Shown here: in pieces, positions 14,771 to 16,145 of the stretch | Layout: the number at the start of each line of letters is the position of its first letter | How positions within the stretch are numbered: position 1 is the first letter of the stretch | Assembly (NCBI GenBank): GCA_050184295.1 | Contig: JBFXAM010000102.1 | Span: 1 to 16,145 of the forward strand | Origin: JBFXAM01 sp050184295 | Lineage (GTDB): Bacteria; Planctomycetota; Phycisphaerae; UBA1845; Fen-1342 | Direction of reading: 5' to 3' | Length of the DNA stretch: 16,145 bases | Notes under the pieces: generated by a model | Databases searched by the model: none | What the model was told of the DNA's origin: nothing | The model's input: only the letters and a program-made list of their open reading frames with translations | Made by a program: the position numbers and the translations under genes

Positions 14771-14869
14771 GTTCGGTTGATTACCGCGCGAAATTCGGAG
14801 GCGCCGACGAGGCGCGTGGCGGGCGATCCACGCTGCGCCCGGTCGGCAACGACCGTACGCCGGCGCGCG

Positions 14870-16145
14870 TTACCCCTCCCCGCTATCGTTGGCGCCTTCG
14901 GACTCGTCCTCCGATTCCTCCGCCTCACTGCCGTTGTCGCCCGGCGGGTTCTCCTCGCGCGCGACCTGGTCGATCGCGTCAAAGATCGTCATCGGCAGAT
15001 CGCCGCTCGCGAGCTCCTCGATGCGATCCACCAGGCGATCGATCTCGGCCGCCGCTTGCTCCGGAGTGCCGGCGTCACCGGTCAGGGCGCGCAACCGGTC
15101 GAACACATCCAAGAGATCGTCGCCCTTCGCCTCCGGGAATGCCATCCCGAGTCGCGTGACGCTCTTCGTGATCGACTGCAACTCGCGACGTTCGCCGTTC
15201 GCGGTTCCCTTGGCGTTCGGGTCGACGGACATGCCGAGACGGTTGACCACCTCGTCGAAGCGGGCGGCGCCGACGCCGTTGCGCAATTCCGTGACCGCGG
15301 GGCCGATCTCGGTCATCGGCAGCGTGCGGAACGTCCGCGCGAGCTTGGGCATGGCGGCGGCCCGCGGCAGGAAGTCCTGCAAGGCCTTGGCGAGATTCTC
15401 CTTGGATAGCGGGAGCTTCGGGTCTTTCTGCTGCTTGCGGATCACGTCCAGCGATTCACCGAGCTGCCGGTAGACCTCATCCACCGCGCCGACGCCGATG
15501 GGCACGGTCGTCGGCGGCGGTTGGCGCTGGTCGTCGAGCGCCACGCCGACCACGTCCACGAGGATAGCCTGGACGCGGGTTTTCTCGCTGAACGTTCCGA
15601 GCCGGTCGACGATCTCGTTGGCGATGTCGCCCTTGTCCTGATCGGTGAGCATGCCGGTCTTGAGCCGGTCGATCAGGTCTTCGAGCTTCTCCTTCGGCAT
15701 GTCCTCGTCGTCATCTTCGTCCTCGTCGTCGGGGTCGTCATCGCCGTCGTCGTCCAGGTCGTGACGATCGCTCAGTCCGTCGCCGTCGTCATCGCCGTCG
15801 TCGTCTCCGATGAGCCCGTCGGCGTCGATGTCGGAGTCGTGGTCGTTGAAGATGCCGTCGCCGTCGACGTCGAAGTCGTGCTTGTTCAGCACGCCGTCGC
15901 CGTCCACGTCGTCGTCCTCGCCGTTGGGGATGCCGTCGCCGTCGATGTCCGGCCCGTCAAGCCGGTCGTACGGGTCCATCCCCATCATCAGCTCTTCGAG
16001 ATTCGTGCGGCCGTCGTTGTCGCTGTCGGCGCGGACGGCGGCGAGCTCCTCGGGCGTGAGACAACTGATGTCGAAATCGCCGAGCTCGGGATGGAAGCAG
16101 GGCCGACTGCGATCGGTAATGAGCGCGATGGCCGTGGAATCGGCG
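14870..16145 (-). CDS. Asp-rich thrombospondin-3-like Ca-binding repeat protein with unknown helical domain (5' end outside window)
   Basis: The frame is open to the right edge, so the start and any signal peptide lie outside; the ATG at 15988 is internal, because in-frame residues before it (DSDNDGRTNLEEL) already belong to the repeat pattern. From about 15950 to 15703, 13-residue units of the form DxDGDGxxNxxD occur (DIDGDGIPNGED, VDGDGVLNKHDFD, VDGDGIFNDHDSD and others), degrading into an acidic run. They match thrombospondin type-3/EF-hand-like calcium loops of secreted proteins. The ~250 residues that follow are predominantly helical (KEKLEDLIDRLKTG, ELRNGVGAARFDEVVNRL, EIDRLVDRIEEL) and belong to no family I recognise. 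The C-terminus is a Glu/Ser/Asp-rich tail. A strong terminator follows. Calcium-dependent folding at the cell surface is inferred; the function is unknown. Confidence 0.82.
   Translation of the reverse strand, partial: ADSTAIALITDRSRPCFHPELGDFDISCLTPEELAAVRADSDNDGRTNLEELMMGMDPYDRLDGPDIDGDGIPNGEDDDVDGDGVLNKHDFDVDGDGIFNDHDSDIDADGLIGDDDGDDDGDGLSDRHDLDDDGDDDPDDEDEDDDEDMPKEKLEDLIDRLKTGMLTDQDKGDIANEIVDRLGTFSEKTRVQAILVDVVGVALDDQRQPPPTTVPIGVGAVDEVYRQLGESLDVIRKQQKDPKLPLSKENLAKALQDFLPRAAAMPKLARTFRTLPMTEIGPAVTELRNGVGAARFDEVVNRLGMSVDPNAKGTANGERRELQSITKSVTRLGMAFPEAKGDDLLDVFDRLRALTGDAGTPEQAAAEIDRLVDRIEELASGDLPMTIFDAIDQVAREENPPGDNGSEAEESEDESEGANDSGEG
15703..15950 (-). repeat. Tandem 39-bp coding repeats (DxDGDG Ca-loop units)
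   Basis: About six units with a 39-base period encode the 13-residue DxDGDGxxNxxD loops. The unit is best conserved at 15830-15950, with GTCGACGGCGACGG-like cores on the minus strand. Toward 15703 it breaks down into GAC/GAT-rich sequence coding acidic runs. Such DNA is prone to copy-number change by slippage or recombination. Confidence 0.65.

Larger units (their letters stand above)
14559..14869. other. Intergenic region between the Ca-binding protein and ECF sigma genes
   Basis: This 311-base gap has no supported gene. It holds the candidate ECF promoter (14632-14660) and the intrinsic terminator (14731-14770) of the gene to its right. Open frames across it are low-complexity Arg/Ala-rich. 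Confidence 0.5.

Noticed and set aside
15703..15950. The 39-bp periodic repeats as a CRISPR array or intergenic satellite
   Set aside because: There are no unique spacers, the period is a multiple of three, and the repeats encode calcium-binding loops in an open frame.
1..16145. tRNA, rRNA, CRISPR arrays, toxin-antitoxin pairs, phage genes
   Set aside because: I looked for cloverleaf arms with a GTTCRA-like T loop, rRNA-like conserved cores, regular direct repeats with spacers and small gene pairs, and saw none that held up by eye.

Overview
This is a GC-rich bacterial window with several planctomycete hallmarks. They are a very long secreted-type protein with SBBP propeller, HYR and PKD/K319-like modules ending in an LWPPNHKM-type domain, an RHS/YD-repeat protein with a dockerin-like pair of calcium loops embedded between YD repeats, a Planctomycetes-type ECF sigma factor (Sig-70_X6/TIGR02999-like), and an Asp-rich thrombospondin-3-like protein. 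I infer Planctomycetota, possibly Phycisphaerae-like, from protein architecture alone. No rRNA, tRNA or CRISPR was seen.

Layout. 1-4622 (+): giant surface or secreted repeat protein, cut at its 5' end by the window edge. 4675-6470 (+): an RHS segment that appears to have lost both ends and is followed by unrelated sequence. 6654-7505 (-): SAM methyltransferase with an N-terminal zinc-ribbon-like motif. 7707-8256: genomic debris, where a relic of an IS3-family OrfA with an internal stop abuts a C-terminal relic of a DEAD-box RNA helicase on the opposite strand. 8307-10040 (-): membrane-anchored FG-GAP/PQQ-like propeller protein. 10314-11220 (+): a 51-residue membrane protein followed by a heme oxygenase, probably one transcription unit behind an AT-rich promoter. 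11271-11993 (-): second SAM methyltransferase, convergent with heme oxygenase across a 50-bp gap that holds a hairpin. 12301-12831 (+): GNAT acetyltransferase. 13053-13946 (+): RpoD/RpoS-like sigma-70 factor. 13992-14558 (-): ECF sigma factor, convergent with the previous gene. 14870 to the right edge (-): calcium-binding repeat protein, cut at its 5' end, with a strong intrinsic terminator at 14731-14770.

How the genes relate. Most are single-gene units in alternating orientation, so little pathway logic can be read from order. The clearest pair is the small membrane protein plus heme oxygenase, a probable heme-degradation or iron-release unit. Two sigma factors of different classes lie tail to tail with no recognisable anti-sigma gene. 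I did not find a convincing new multi-gene system. The best leads are the uncatalogued 51-residue membrane protein, the chimeric debris region at 4.63-8.3 kb, the dockerin-in-RHS architecture, and the unknown helical domain attached to the Asp-rich repeats at the right edge.
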